Shown here: piece after piece, positions 20,123 through 30,703 of the stretch
How positions within the stretch are numbered: the first letter of the stretch is position 1
Layout: each line of letters begins with the position of its first letter
Assembly (NCBI GenBank): GCA_902554315.1
Contig: CACDOF010000001.1
Span: forward strand, 108,551-172,550
Length of the DNA stretch: 64,000 bases
Direction: 5' to 3'
Source: an uncultured Pelagibacteraceae bacterium
Lineage (GTDB): Bacteria > Pseudomonadota > Alphaproteobacteria > Pelagibacterales > Pelagibacteraceae
Notes under the pieces: generated by a model
The model's database searches: none
The model's input: the letters and a program-made list of their open reading frames with translations, nothing else
Told to the model about the DNA's origin: nothing
Program-made: the position numbers and the translations under genes

Positions 20123-21379
20123 ATGCAAAAATACTCAGTATTCAGCCTAATAAAAAATGCTTTTTCTAGTCATAAGAATTGGGATTTGGCCTGGAAAGAT
20201 CCTAAACCAAAAAGCGAATATGATGTTGTGATAATTGGAGGTGGAGGTCATGGTTTGGCTACTGCTTATTACTTGGCTAAAGAACATAAAATTACGAATG
20301 TTGCAATAATAGAAAAGGGATGGATCGGCGGAGGAAACGTAGGAAGAAATACTACGATTATTAGATCAAACTATATGCATGATGAAAATGGTTTGTTCAG
20401 TGAATTTGGAATGAATTTATGGAGAAACATGAGTCAGGATCTAAATTATAATGTAATGTTTTCTCCAAGAGGAATTATTAATCTTGCCCATTCTGACGCT
20501 CAAATGAATGTTTATTCCAGAAGAGGAAATTCTATGAGACTAAATGGTATAGATGCAGTTCTTTTAAATAGAGAAGAAGTTAAAAAATTTATTCCAATGG
20601 CAGACTTTTCAGAAAATGTGAGATTTCCAATTTTTGGAGGCTTGATGCAACCAAGCGCAGGAACAGCAAGACACGATGCAGTAGCATGGGGTTATGCTCG
20701 TCAAGCTGACTCTATGGGTGTAGATATTATTCAAAACTGTGAAGTTGTAGGTTTTGATGTTTCTGATGGAAAAATTAAAGGTCTTAGAACTTCTAAGGGG
20801 GATATTAAAGCAAAAAAAATAGGTTTGTGTGTAGCAGGTAGCACAAATATTTTAGCAGAAAAATTAAATATGACTTTACCAATAGAAACACATTTACTAC
20901 AAGCTTGCGTTTCAGAACCTATAAAACCAATTTTAGATAATGTTGTAACTTTTGGAGCTGGTCATTTTTATGTAAGCCAGTCTGATAAAGGTGAAATGGT
21001 TATGGGTGGTGATTTAGATGGATATAATAGTTATTCACAAAGAGGCAATTTACCAACACTTCAACATGTTCTTACTGAAGGAATTGCGATGTTTCCTTTT
21101 TTAAGTAAATTAAAAATGCTTAGGACTTGGGGAGGAATAATGGATATGTCTATGGATGGTTCTCCAATAATAGACAAAACACATATTGAGGGATTATATT
21201 TAAATTGTGGTTGGTGCTATGGAGGCTTCAAGGCTACACCAGCTTCTGGTTGGACTTTTGCACATACAATAGCGCAAGATAGAGTTCACGAGTTAAATGC
21301 CGGTTATAGCTTAAATAGATTTAGCACAGGACATTTAATTGATGAAAAAGGTCTTGGAACCAAAACCTGGATTTCTTAA
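20123..21379 (+). CDS. soxB: Sarcosine oxidase subunit beta
   Basis: GGGGHGLATAYYLA FAD motif, NVGRNTTIIRSNY; followed by soxD, soxA and soxG. Confidence 0.95.
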   Translation: MQKYSVFSLIKNAFSSHKNWDLAWKDPKPKSEYDVVIIGGGGHGLATAYYLAKEHKITNVAIIEKGWIGGGNVGRNTTIIRSNYMHDENGLFSEFGMNLWRNMSQDLNYNVMFSPRGIINLAHSDAQMNVYSRRGNSMRLNGIDAVLLNREEVKKFIPMADFSENVRFPIFGGLMQPSAGTARHDAVAWGYARQADSMGVDIIQNCEVVGFDVSDGKIKGLRTSKGDIKAKKIGLCVAGSTNILAEKLNMTLPIETHLLQACVSEPIKPILDNVVTFGAGHFYVSQSDKGEMVMGGDLDGYNSYSQRGNLPTLQHVLTEGIAMFPFLSKLKMLRTWGGIMDMSMDGSPIIDKTHIEGLYLNCGWCYGGFKATPASGWTFAHTIAQDRVHELNAGYSLNRFSTGHLIDEKGLGTKTWIS

Positions 21380-21640
21380 ATGTTATACATAAAATGTCCT
21401 CACTGCGGAATGAGATCTCAAAATGAATTTGCTTACGGAGGGGACGCCACTGTAAAAAGGCCCGAATTAAACAAAGAAATTAGCGATTCTGAGTGGAATA
21501 ATTTTGTTTATCTTAGAAAAAGTCCAAGAGGAAAGCACCTAGAATTATGGCAGCATATTTCAGGATGCAGACAATGGATTAAAGTTGAAAGAGATACTTT
21601 AACTCACGAAATATTTAAAACCTTTAAAGCAGAAGAATAA
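21380..21640 (+). CDS. soxD: Sarcosine oxidase subunit delta
   Basis: CPHCGMRSQNEFAYGGDA...LWQHISGCRQWI zinc-binding delta subunit; position between beta and alpha. Confidence 0.95.
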   Translation: MLYIKCPHCGMRSQNEFAYGGDATVKRPELNKEISDSEWNNFVYLRKSPRGKHLELWQHISGCRQWIKVERDTLTHEIFKTFKAEE

Positions 21641-21647
21641 AATACTT

Positions 21648-24644
21648 ATGTCACAAGAATTTAGATTAGATAAAGGTGGATTTATTAATAGAGATAAAAA
21701 AATTTCTTTTAAATTTAATGGAAAACAATATTTTGGATACGAAGGCGATACACTTGCTTCAGCATTAATTGCGAATGGCGTTCATTTAGTTGGTAGAAGC
21801 TTTAAATATCATAGACCTAGAGGTTTTTTTGGCGCAGGAGTTGATGAGCCATATGCCATTGTTCAATTATTTAGAAACAACGAAACAGATCCTAATATAA
21901 AAGCAACTGAACAAGAACTCTTTGAAGGTCTTAGAGCGGAAAGTGTAAATTGTTGGCCTAATGTAAATTTTGATATTGGTGCAATAAATAACTTTTTTAG
22001 AATGTTTATTCCTGCTGGTTTTTATTACAAAACTTTTATGTGGCCTAAAAGCTTTTGGTACAAATTATACGAACCTATAATTAGAAAAGCAGCAGGTTTT
22101 GGGAAAGCTTCAATAAAACATGATCAAGAAAGATATGAACACAAGTATGAATATTGTGATCTTTTAATTACTGGATCAGGTCCATCAGGTTTAGCTAGCG
22201 CATATGCTGCTGCCAAAAATGGAGCAAAGGTAATTTTAGCTGAAGATAAACCAAGATTTGGAGGAAGTCTTCTAACTACAGATGTAAATATTGGAAATCA
22301 AACTGGAGTAGAGTGGACAAAAAAAATAATTTCTGAACTTAAATCAATGTCTAATGTGATTGTAAAAAATAGATCTCAAGTATTTGGTTATTATGATCAT
22401 AATATGTTGGTGATGAATGAGCGATTAAGTGACCATTTGCCTAAAACTGAAAAATATACTCCAAAACAGAGACTTTGGTATATAAGAGCAAAAGAAGTAA
22501 TAATTTCTTCAGGCTCTATAGAAAGACCTTTAGTTTTTGGAAACAATGATACACCAGGAGTAATGCTTTCTTCTGCTGCAAAAGAATATATCAAAGTTTA
22601 TGGAGTTATCGTTGGAAAAAAACCATTAATTTTTACAAACAATGATAGTGGTTATGAAACAGCGATAGAATTTAAAAAAAACGGAATTGATCCATTGGTT
22701 CTTGATACAAGAAATGATCCTAAATCTGATATTATAAATGAAGCAAAAAGTTTAAATATAAAAATTAAAATTTCTCATGTAGTTGTAACCGCCAAAGGCT
22801 ATAAGAAGGTAAAATCAGCAGATATTGCAAAAATTTCTGACGATAAGAAACATTTAAGTGAAATAGAGAATGTTGCATGTGATTGTATTTGTGTATCAGG
22901 TTTTTGGACGCCATCTATACATTTAGCCTCTCAATCGGGAAATAAATCAACTTTTAGCGAGGAAATAGACGCTTTTATTCCTGACAAATCTAAACAAAGA
23001 GAAACAACAGTTGGATCTGCAAAAGGTATATTTACACTTGAGGAAACTTTAGAGAATGCATTTGAAAGTGGTTTTAATCTATCAAAAAAAATAACAAATA
23101 ATGATAATAAAATTTCTGTACCTTCAGTTGTTGAAAAAAAATTTACAAATCATGATAAATTTTGGTGTGTTCCACTTCCAAAAGGAAAAAATTATAAAAG
23201 ATTTTTAGATTTTCAAAATGATGTAGCAGTATCTGATATAGAGCTAGCTTTAAGAGAAGGTTATAGATCTATTGAACATGTAAAAAGATATACAACTCTT
23301 GGTATGGCGACAGATCAAGGAAAAACAAGTAATTTAAATGGATTGCAATTAGTATCAGATGTTGAGAATAAAGTTGTACCCCAAGTAGGTCATACAACTT
23401 TTAGACCTCCTTACACACCAATTTCCATTGGAGCCATTGTAGGAAGAGAAGTGGGCAAACATTCTAAACCAACAAGAAAATCTCCAATGCATGAATGGCA
23501 TAAAAAAAACAATGCAGTTTTTGTAGACGCAGGTATTTGGTTGCGACCAAGATATTACAAAAAAGGAAACGAAAATCTTTTTGAAGCCTCTAAAAGAGAA
23601 GCAAAAAATGTAAGACAAAATGTTGGTGTATGCGATGTAACAACTTTAGGAAAAATTGATATTAAAGGACCAGACGCGGCTGAATTTTTAAATAGAGTTT
23701 ATACAAATGCATGGCTTAAGCTCCCAATTGGAAAAGCAAGATATGGAGTTATGCTTAGAGAAGATGGAATTGTAATGGATGATGGAACAACTACCAGAAT
23801 ATCAGAAAACCATTATCATATGACAACAACAACGGCTCAAGCAGCAAATGTATTATCTCATCTTGAATATTATTTACAATTAGTTTGGCCAGAATTAAAT
23901 GTTAATGTGGTTTCAACCACTGAGCAATGGGCTGGTGCAGCAATAGCAGGTCCAAATTCTAGAAAATTATTGCAAAAACTATTTACTAATAAAGATGTTT
24001 CAAATGAAAGCCTTCCTTTTATGGGATATACAGAAGGTGATTTTTTTGGAATTAATGCAAAAATTTATAGAATTTCATTTTCTGGAGAACTTGCTTATGA
24101 GGTAAATGTGGAGTCTGATTATGGAAACTTTATGTGGGAAAAAATAATGGAAGTTGGAAAAGAATTTAATATTCAGCCATATGGCACAGAAGCTTTATCA
24201 ACATTGAGAATTGAAATGGGACATGTTGCTGGATCAGAATTAGATGGAAGAACAATTCCTTATGATAATTCTTTAGAGGGATTAGTCAGTAAAAAGAAAG
24301 ATTTTATTGGAAAAAGATCACTAGATAAAGCCGCTTTTATTAGGCCAGATAGAGAGAAAATTGTTGGAGTAGTTCCTTTAGATAAAAAAACAAGCATTCC
24401 TGAAGGATCGTATTTAGTAAAAGATCCTAAAGCAAAACTTCCAAATCCTAAATTAGGACACGTATCAGCGTCATGTTGGAGTGTTGAATATGATAATCCT
24501 TTTTCATTAGCAATTATAAAAGACGGAAAAAACATGATTGGGAAAAAGCTCTACGCATTATCTCCTTTAAAAAATAAATCTATTCATGTTGAAATAGTTT
24601 CTTCACACTATGTAGACCCTGAAGGAAAGAGAGTAAGATCATGA
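21648..24644 (+). CDS. soxA: Sarcosine oxidase subunit alpha (C-terminal GcvT-type domain)
   Basis: N-terminal ferredoxin-like GYEGDTLASALIANG, GSGPSGLASAYAAAKNGAKV, C-terminal aminomethyltransferase fold. Confidence 0.96.
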   Translation: MSQEFRLDKGGFINRDKKISFKFNGKQYFGYEGDTLASALIANGVHLVGRSFKYHRPRGFFGAGVDEPYAIVQLFRNNETDPNIKATEQELFEGLRAESVNCWPNVNFDIGAINNFFRMFIPAGFYYKTFMWPKSFWYKLYEPIIRKAAGFGKASIKHDQERYEHKYEYCDLLITGSGPSGLASAYAAAKNGAKVILAEDKPRFGGSLLTTDVNIGNQTGVEWTKKIISELKSMSNVIVKNRSQVFGYYDHNMLVMNERLSDHLPKTEKYTPKQRLWYIRAKEVIISSGSIERPLVFGNNDTPGVMLSSAAKEYIKVYGVIVGKKPLIFTNNDSGYETAIEFKKNGIDPLVLDTRNDPKSDIINEAKSLNIKIKISHVVVTAKGYKKVKSADIAKISDDKKHLSEIENVACDCICVSGFWTPSIHLASQSGNKSTFSEEIDAFIPDKSKQRETTVGSAKGIFTLEETLENAFESGFNLSKKITNNDNKISVPSVVEKKFTNHDKFWCVPLPKGKNYKRFLDFQNDVAVSDIELALREGYRSIEHVKRYTTLGMATDQGKTSNLNGLQLVSDVENKVVPQVGHTTFRPPYTPISIGAIVGREVGKHSKPTRKSPMHEWHKKNNAVFVDAGIWLRPRYYKKGNENLFEASKREAKNVRQNVGVCDVTTLGKIDIKGPDAAEFLNRVYTNAWLKLPIGKARYGVMLREDGIVMDDGTTTRISENHYHMTTTTAQAANVLSHLEYYLQLVWPELNVNVVSTTEQWAGAAIAGPNSRKLLQKLFTNKDVSNESLPFMGYTEGDFFGINAKIYRISFSGELAYEVNVESDYGNFMWEKIMEVGKEFNIQPYGTEALSTLRIEMGHVAGSELDGRTIPYDNSLEGLVSKKKDFIGKRSLDKAAFIRPDREKIVGVVPLDKKTSIPEGSYLVKDPKAKLPNPKLGHVSASCWSVEYDNPFSLAIIKDGKNMIGKKLYALSPLKNKSIHVEIVSSHYVDPEGKRVRS

Positions 24645-25228
24645 CGTTAATATCAGCACTTAATAACGTTCATATTCCAGGTTTTTATGGAAATTATAAA
24701 AATAAAGATGAAAATAATTTAATAAAAATATCAGAAATTAAAAATTTGCTAATTGTACAAATAGTTCAATATAAAAATTCTTCTATTAAAATAGAGGAAT
24801 TAAAAATTGATGAATTAAATTTAAAAAATGAACCATTAAGCGTTGTAAATAGTAGCGACACTAGAATTTTATGGAATGGACCAAAAAATTGGCTTTTGAT
24901 ATCAACAAAAAAAAATTTAATTAAAAAAATTAAAGAAGTTTTTAAAGATAATGAATTTGCTGTAACAGACTTGTCTCATTCAAAAGCAATAATTGAAATA
25001 GAAGGATTTAATTCTAAAGAAATATTAAAAAAAGGATGTCCATTTAATTTTAAAACCTTAGATAAAAATAATTCTATAAATTCAACATTTAATGGAATAG
25101 CCTTAACAATTGATTGTATTGATGATAATCCAGAAAAAATAAGATTGTTTGTTCTTAGGAGTTTTGGAGAGTCTATGTATCACTCAATAACAGATTCTGC
25201 TTTAGAGTTTGGGTATATAGCAGTTTAA
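24641..25228 (+). CDS. soxG: Sarcosine oxidase subunit gamma
   Basis: ATGA overlap with soxA, gamma-subunit style (TDLSHSKAIIEIEG, LRSFGESMYHSITDSALEFG). Confidence 0.88.
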   Translation: MTLISALNNVHIPGFYGNYKNKDENNLIKISEIKNLLIVQIVQYKNSSIKIEELKIDELNLKNEPLSVVNSSDTRILWNGPKNWLLISTKKNLIKKIKEVFKDNEFAVTDLSHSKAIIEIEGFNSKEILKKGCPFNFKTLDKNNSINSTFNGIALTIDCIDDNPEKIRLFVLRSFGESMYHSITDSALEFGYIAV

Positions 25229-25680
25229 ATTTCTAAATCAAAATAACAAGAATTTGGATCTTCCTTGTAATGAGCAAATGGTTTACAAGTTTTAAAACCA
25301 AATTTTTTAAACAGTTTTCTTGCGGGTAAAAAAAAATCTCCTGCACCAGTTTCAATACTTAATTTTTTTATTCCTATTTGTTTTGCTTGATAAATTAAAT
25401 GTGAGATAATTTTTTCTCCCATTCCTTTTTTTCTATGTTTATCAGCCACTCTAATTGATTTGAATTCTCCATGTTCTTCACTTAAAAATTTTAAAGCTCC
25501 ACAACCAATTAATTGATCATTATCCCATAAGCTCCAAAATTTTATACTTGGAATTTTAAGACCAGGTATATCTAAAACATGAGCACTTCCTTCAGGAGAA
25601 ACGGATCTTAATTCTATAAAATGTTCAGTTAGTAAACTATTTACTTCTGGATGATGAAAATTATTTTCTATAGATTTCAT
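25225..25680 (-). CDS. GNAT family N-acetyltransferase
   Basis: IRVADKHRKKGMGEKIISHLI acetyl-CoA binding motif. Confidence 0.88.
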   Translation of the reverse strand: MKSIENNFHHPEVNSLLTEHFIELRSVSPEGSAHVLDIPGLKIPSIKFWSLWDNDQLIGCGALKFLSEEHGEFKSIRVADKHRKKGMGEKIISHLIYQAKQIGIKKLSIETGAGDFFLPARKLFKKFGFKTCKPFAHYKEDPNSCYFDLEI

Positions 25681-26720
25681 TTATTGATTATAGTTAGATG
25701 ACCCATTTTTCTTTTGTTTTTTATATCTTTTTTTAAATAATCAAAGAAAAATTCATTATTTTTATATATTTTTTTTCTATAAAAAGAAATTTCATCTCCA
25801 ATAATGTTAATCATTTTTGCATTAAACATTTTTTTTGTTTGTATTTTTTCTAAACCGCACACAGCTCTTATGTGGTTTTCAAATTGACTAATATTATGTG
25901 AGTTTATAGTTAAGTGACCTGAATTATGAACTCTTGGGGCAATTTCATTCACATAAAGATTATCATTTTTATCAATAAAAAATTCTACACAAAGAGTCCC
26001 TATGTAATCCAACTCTTCAGCTATTAAAGTGGACCAATTTACAGCTTTCTCACGAATTTTTTCCGAAATCTCCGCTGGAACTTTTGAGTGTTTTAAAATT
26101 TGATCTTCATGTACATTTTCTATCGGTTCATACATTTCAAATTTTTGATGACCAAATCTTGTTATAACAACTGATATTTCTTTTTTTAGATTAACTAACT
26201 TTTCTAATATATATTTTTTGTTAAAATTAATATTGTTATTTAAATCTTCAAATTTATTTATTTTATATTGACCCTTTCCATCATAGCCTAATGTAGTTGT
26301 TTTTAACAATCCTGGAATTAAATTTTTATTTTCTTTTAACTCATCAATATTATTTATTGATGTATATTTGGTAGTTTGTATATTAATCTTATTTAAAAAA
26401 TCTTTTTCGGTTAATCTGTTTTGAATTAAGTTATTTACTTCTGGTTTAGGAAGAACTGTTTTTTTTTCATCAATTTTTTTTAATATACTAAAAGGAATAT
26501 TTTCAAATTCATAGGTTACTAAGTCCACTGAATTTATAAATTCATCAATAATAACTTGATCATCGTAATTTCCATAAATAAAACTGCTAGAAAAATTTTT
26601 TCCAGGAGCATTAATGTCATCACTAAGAATTACAGTTTTAATTCCTATTTTTTTAGCTGCATCAGCCAATAAACTCCCTAGCTGACCTCCGCCTATTATT
26701 CCCAGAGTTGGTCTATACAT
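25677..26720 (-). CDS. purK: 5-(carboxyamino)imidazole ribonucleotide synthase
   Basis: GIIGGGQLGSLLADAAKKIG, ATP-grasp fold, EIAPRVHNSGHLTI. Confidence 0.93.
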   Translation of the reverse strand: MYRPTLGIIGGGQLGSLLADAAKKIGIKTVILSDDINAPGKNFSSSFIYGNYDDQVIIDEFINSVDLVTYEFENIPFSILKKIDEKKTVLPKPEVNNLIQNRLTEKDFLNKINIQTTKYTSINNIDELKENKNLIPGLLKTTTLGYDGKGQYKINKFEDLNNNINFNKKYILEKLVNLKKEISVVITRFGHQKFEMYEPIENVHEDQILKHSKVPAEISEKIREKAVNWSTLIAEELDYIGTLCVEFFIDKNDNLYVNEIAPRVHNSGHLTINSHNISQFENHIRAVCGLEKIQTKKMFNAKMINIIGDEISFYRKKIYKNNEFFFDYLKKDIKNKRKMGHLTIINK

Positions 26721-27212
26721 TTACTTTGGTTTTTTTTTTACAGATTTAGATTGCTTAGTTCGCCACTTAATTAAATTATTTTTAATTTTATTATCAAAAT
26801 TTGAAATAATAGATGCAGCAAACAATCCTGCATTAATTGCACCATCTTTACCAATAGCTACTGTTCCAACTGGTATGCCTTTAGGCATTTGGGCAATTGA
26901 CAGCAAACTGTCTAAGCCTTTAAGTTTTTTACTTTCAATTGGCACACCTATTACAGGCACTCTTGTTAAAGATGCTATCATGCCCGGTAGATGTGCAGAT
27001 CCTCCTGCGCCAGCAATTATTACTGAAATATTTCTATTTTCAGAAGATTTTGCATATTTAAACATTCTGTCAGGTGTTCTATGTGCAGATACAATATTAG
27101 TTTCATAGCTTATCTTCAGTATTTTAAGCACTTTTTCGCAGAATTTCATTGTAGAATAATCTGACTTACTTCCCATAACAATAGACACAATATGATTAAC
27201 CTTTTTTTTCAT
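26721..27212 (-). CDS. purE: 5-(carboxyamino)imidazole ribonucleotide mutase
   Basis: [39 protein letters not shown]. Confidence 0.95.
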   Translation of the reverse strand: MKKKVNHIVSIVMGSKSDYSTMKFCEKVLKILKISYETNIVSAHRTPDRMFKYAKSSENRNISVIIAGAGGSAHLPGMIASLTRVPVIGVPIESKKLKGLDSLLSIAQMPKGIPVGTVAIGKDGAINAGLFAASIISNFDNKIKNNLIKWRTKQSKSVKKKPK

Positions 27213-27302
27213 TTTATGATTACGAACAATACAATTAGATTATCATATTCTTTACATATTAACTAGTCGACAAATAAAATTATAATTATAATGTCATAAT
27301 AT

Positions 27303-28271
27303 ATGAATTATCGAATTGATAATCTTCAATATTGTAATTGGTCTCGAGAAATATTTGAAATTAATAAAGATGCAGGACTTAATGCAGTTCACGTTACCAT
27401 TGTATATCATGAGGATTATAATGAATTTTTAAAAAACTTAAAGGAATGGGATAAATTATTAAACGAAAATTCTGACATAATTTTTTTAGGAAAAAATTAT
27501 AAAGATATAGATAAAGCTAAATCAGAAAATAAAACTGCAATTTTTTTTGGTTTTCAAAATTGTTCGCCAATAGAAGATAATATTCAACTTGTTGAGAAAG
27601 TGCATGAGCACGGTTGTAGATTTATGCAGCTTACTTACAATAACCAATCACTATTAGCAACGGGATGTTATGAAAAAAATGACTCTGGTGTTACAAATTT
27701 TGGTAGAGAAGTTATTAAAGAAATGAATAGAGTAGGCATAGTGATTGACATGTCTCATTCAGCAGAGAAAAGTACTTTAGATGCAATCGATATTAGTCAA
27801 AAACCAATAGCAATTACTCATGCAAACCCATATTTTTGGCATAGCGCAAAAAGAAATAAATCTAAAAAACTTCTTAAAATTTTATCTGAAAACGAGGGAA
27901 TGCTAGGTTTATCTTTATACCCACATCATTTAAAAAATAATTCTGAATGCAAGTTGGAAAGTTTTTGTGAAATGGTTGCAAGAACTGTTGAAATTATGGG
28001 TATTAAAAATTTAGGAATAGGATCTGATCTATGTCTTAATCAACCAAATAGTGTTGTTGAATGGATGAGAAATGGCACTTGGACTAAAGAAAAAAAATAT
28101 GGAGAAGGAAGCAAAGACAAGCCAGGATTTCCTAGACAGCCAGAATGGTTTTTAGACGCTAGAGGTTTTAAAAATTTGGACTCTGGATTAAGAAAATTCG
28201 GTTTTAAGGAAGAAGAAATAAACGATATATTGGGAAATAATTGGTATAACTTTTATAAAGGTATTAATTGA
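27303..28271 (+). CDS. Membrane dipeptidase (renal dipeptidase, M19 family)
   Basis: GVTNFGREVIKEMNRVGIVIDMSHSAEKS, AITHANP, NLGIGSDL motifs. Confidence 0.88.
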   Translation: MNYRIDNLQYCNWSREIFEINKDAGLNAVHVTIVYHEDYNEFLKNLKEWDKLLNENSDIIFLGKNYKDIDKAKSENKTAIFFGFQNCSPIEDNIQLVEKVHEHGCRFMQLTYNNQSLLATGCYEKNDSGVTNFGREVIKEMNRVGIVIDMSHSAEKSTLDAIDISQKPIAITHANPYFWHSAKRNKSKKLLKILSENEGMLGLSLYPHHLKNNSECKLESFCEMVARTVEIMGIKNLGIGSDLCLNQPNSVVEWMRNGTWTKEKKYGEGSKDKPGFPRQPEWFLDARGFKNLDSGLRKFGFKEEEINDILGNNWYNFYKGIN

Positions 28272-29932
28272 TGCAAGTTAAACTTAGAGATCCAAAGTAT
28301 TTAATGAAACTATCTAAACTTGGTTCTTTTCACCAATCAAAATTATCTTTTTTGAGATCTTTTTTAAATGAATTTAAAGAATGGCACTATAATAGAGATT
28401 TATTTCAATTAAATGAAGATGGTCATGGTATTGCAGTATATTCTTTTACAAAAAATAAAAGAACTTACTCTCTCGTTTGCTTTGCAAACAAAATAGATGA
28501 TGAAGAAAGATCAGATAGAGTTATTGCAACCAAATGGGATGCAGCTTTTACACTTTATGACGGTATTCCATCTAAAAATGATCTAGATAGGTTAGCAAAC
28601 AATGTACCAAAACAAGAGGTTGGAAGGTTGTCTTATAAGGAATTGACACTTTCTAGAGCCAATAAATCAATAAGATTGTTTAATCATGTTGTTGAAAATT
28701 TATCGAAAGGCAAACAGCCAGATACAAATATATTATCAAAAGTAGGATATTTATACAGAACCACAGCAGTTTATGGTTCTGGAAAATTTGGTTTAGCAGA
28801 TAGATTTAGAATTAAAAATAGGGAAGAAATTCGTGGACCGTTTAGACTGGAAATGATGCTGGTTTATTTAGTAAGACAGTTTACTTTTGATCAAGTAAAT
28901 CATATTGCAAAAAGTAAATATCCAAAAACCGCAGTTGAGCTTGACAAAAAAATTTGTAGAAATTTAGGAATTGGAAATTCTACTGGATTAGGAATGGCGC
29001 CATTTATAGTAAATCATCCAATTCTTTTAAATAACTGGATAATGGCAAGAGAAACTGCTTTAAAAAAAATTAGAGAAATAGAAAATGTATCTAAAACAGA
29101 ATTGAGTGTTTTTTATAATTGCCTAATTAAGTCATTAAAAAATGTTTCAAGTTGGTATACAGAAAGTGATTTTCAAAATAATAAAATCAAAGGACTTGCT
29201 AATGACTTAAAGATATTTATTAAATTTCTTAAAAAAGATTTTGCTCTTGGAGAACCTTATCAATTTAATCGAATTTATGTTTGGGCTGAAGAAAATTTAA
29301 AAGATGAGTGTATCGAATATATAGTCTCAATGATGATGGAACCATATGATAGCATTGTAAGCTCTCTTGTTGATAAAATGAGTGCAGACGAAAATGAGAG
29401 TTTTAATATACCTGTAAATAGAACGATAGAAGACTTAAGAAACATACTTGAAAAAAATTACTCAGAAATTTTAAAAATAGATTTTGAAAAAAAAGAAAGT
29501 AATAAAAATTTTTGGTTTATATCTAAAAACAAGGAAGAACCAAGACTAGCAGATAGATATCAAGACAATGGTTCAGATTTAGAACAACCAATAGCAATTG
29601 CAAGAGATATTAAGAAGCTCTATGAGACAATTTTTGTAAAAAAAAATAGTTTAAAAATTGGAAAGTTTTTAATTGAAAACAATCATTTAAGACATGTTGT
29701 TAGAAGAGCTTTTATTATAGAAAAGTTTCCTTATTCAGAAATACAGGATAACACCATTGGCTCAAATCTTGTTCCAATAGATATGTTAAGATTGAAATTA
29801 TCATTTTTTGGTGCAATTAAGTTTGATCCTAGATCTGACAAATGGTTAAGAATTTGTATGTTTCAAGGAGCACCTTTGCCACTTGAGTTAAAATCATTTG
29901 AAAATAATTGGATATATAATTCTTTAAATTAA
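28271..29932 (+). CDS. Conserved protein of unknown function (554-aa ORF in the track)
   Basis: Long ORF overlapping the dipeptidase stop and abutting the next ORF. ATG at 28271 rather than TTG at 28268. No family recognised. Confidence 0.8.
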   Translation: MQVKLRDPKYLMKLSKLGSFHQSKLSFLRSFLNEFKEWHYNRDLFQLNEDGHGIAVYSFTKNKRTYSLVCFANKIDDEERSDRVIATKWDAAFTLYDGIPSKNDLDRLANNVPKQEVGRLSYKELTLSRANKSIRLFNHVVENLSKGKQPDTNILSKVGYLYRTTAVYGSGKFGLADRFRIKNREEIRGPFRLEMMLVYLVRQFTFDQVNHIAKSKYPKTAVELDKKICRNLGIGNSTGLGMAPFIVNHPILLNNWIMARETALKKIREIENVSKTELSVFYNCLIKSLKNVSSWYTESDFQNNKIKGLANDLKIFIKFLKKDFALGEPYQFNRIYVWAEENLKDECIEYIVSMMMEPYDSIVSSLVDKMSADENESFNIPVNRTIEDLRNILEKNYSEILKIDFEKKESNKNFWFISKNKEEPRLADRYQDNGSDLEQPIAIARDIKKLYETIFVKKNSLKIGKFLIENNHLRHVVRRAFIIEKFPYSEIQDNTIGSNLVPIDMLRLKLSFFGAIKFDPRSDKWLRICMFQGAPLPLELKSFENNWIYNSLN

Positions 29933-30540
29933 TGAGAAGTTTTAGCGAAATAGAAACAACTGTAAAAAGAGCAACCAAAGCAATAGGTTTTTCTTGGGGT
30001 ATAGCAGAAGAAATGGGAAAAAATATTCGTTTATTAGAAATGTTTGGATTGCCAGGATTAAAAAATGTTAATCAGTATTATAGAATATATAAAATTAGCA
30101 ATTTTGAAGACATAAAAGAAATATCTATTTCAAACTCTCCAAATACGCATTATTGTCCAATAGTTTCAGGGCTTAATTTTTTTGATCAGTCATCAATAAT
30201 TTCAGAATTTAATGAATTAGAAATATCAAATTTGGCATTTCCACTACTTTTTATTCCTTTTGTAAGCAGAACATCAGAAATTATTGGTAAAAGAATTTTT
30301 TTGAAAATGGACGATAAAGAATTTTTATTCAATTTTAACCAGTCAATTTATTCTAATTATTTAAGCGGTGAAATATTAGAAAAGTCTGATAAAATTAAAA
30401 TTCAATTCCTAGAAAATAAAAATTCATTTAATGAAGAAGAGTGGTCAGAAATTTATAAATTATCAGAAAATACATTTGTAGAAGAAACTGATGAACTTAA
30501 ACAAAAATCTGCAGGAGCAGGATTAACAGATAATGATTAA
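29932..30540 (+). CDS. Conserved protein of unknown function (possibly DUF3726-like)
   Basis: 202-aa ORF overlapping the preceding gene (TAATGA) and the following small ORF. Family assignment tentative. Confidence 0.7.
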   Translation: MRSFSEIETTVKRATKAIGFSWGIAEEMGKNIRLLEMFGLPGLKNVNQYYRIYKISNFEDIKEISISNSPNTHYCPIVSGLNFFDQSSIISEFNELEISNLAFPLLFIPFVSRTSEIIGKRIFLKMDDKEFLFNFNQSIYSNYLSGEILEKSDKIKIQFLENKNSFNEEEWSEIYKLSENTFVEETDELKQKSAGAGLTDND

Positions 30541-30703
30541 AAATAATTTTTCTGACAATTTTGATAAAAAAAATTTAGAAGATTTAAATAATTTTTGCGA
30601 AGAATGCAAAAATGAAGACGAAAGTGTTTCTCAAAATTTAATTCTAAATGGATTTAAATTATGTAAATCCTGTAAAGCATCAAAAACAATTTTTCCAATC
30701 TAG
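30533..30703 (+). CDS. Small double-CxxC protein (56 aa), unlisted in ORF track
   Basis: My translation: MIKNNFSDNFDKKNLEDLNNFCEECKNEDESVSQNLILNGFKLCKSCKASKTIFPI*. ATG overlaps the upstream stop. Confidence 0.65.
   Translation: MIKNNFSDNFDKKNLEDLNNFCEECKNEDESVSQNLILNGFKLCKSCKASKTIFPI

Noticed and set aside
19975-20169. 64-aa ORF 19975-20169 between fhs and soxB
   Set aside because: Overlaps the fhs 5' end antisense and the soxB start; low-complexity Lys/Ile-rich translation in an AT-rich promoter region.
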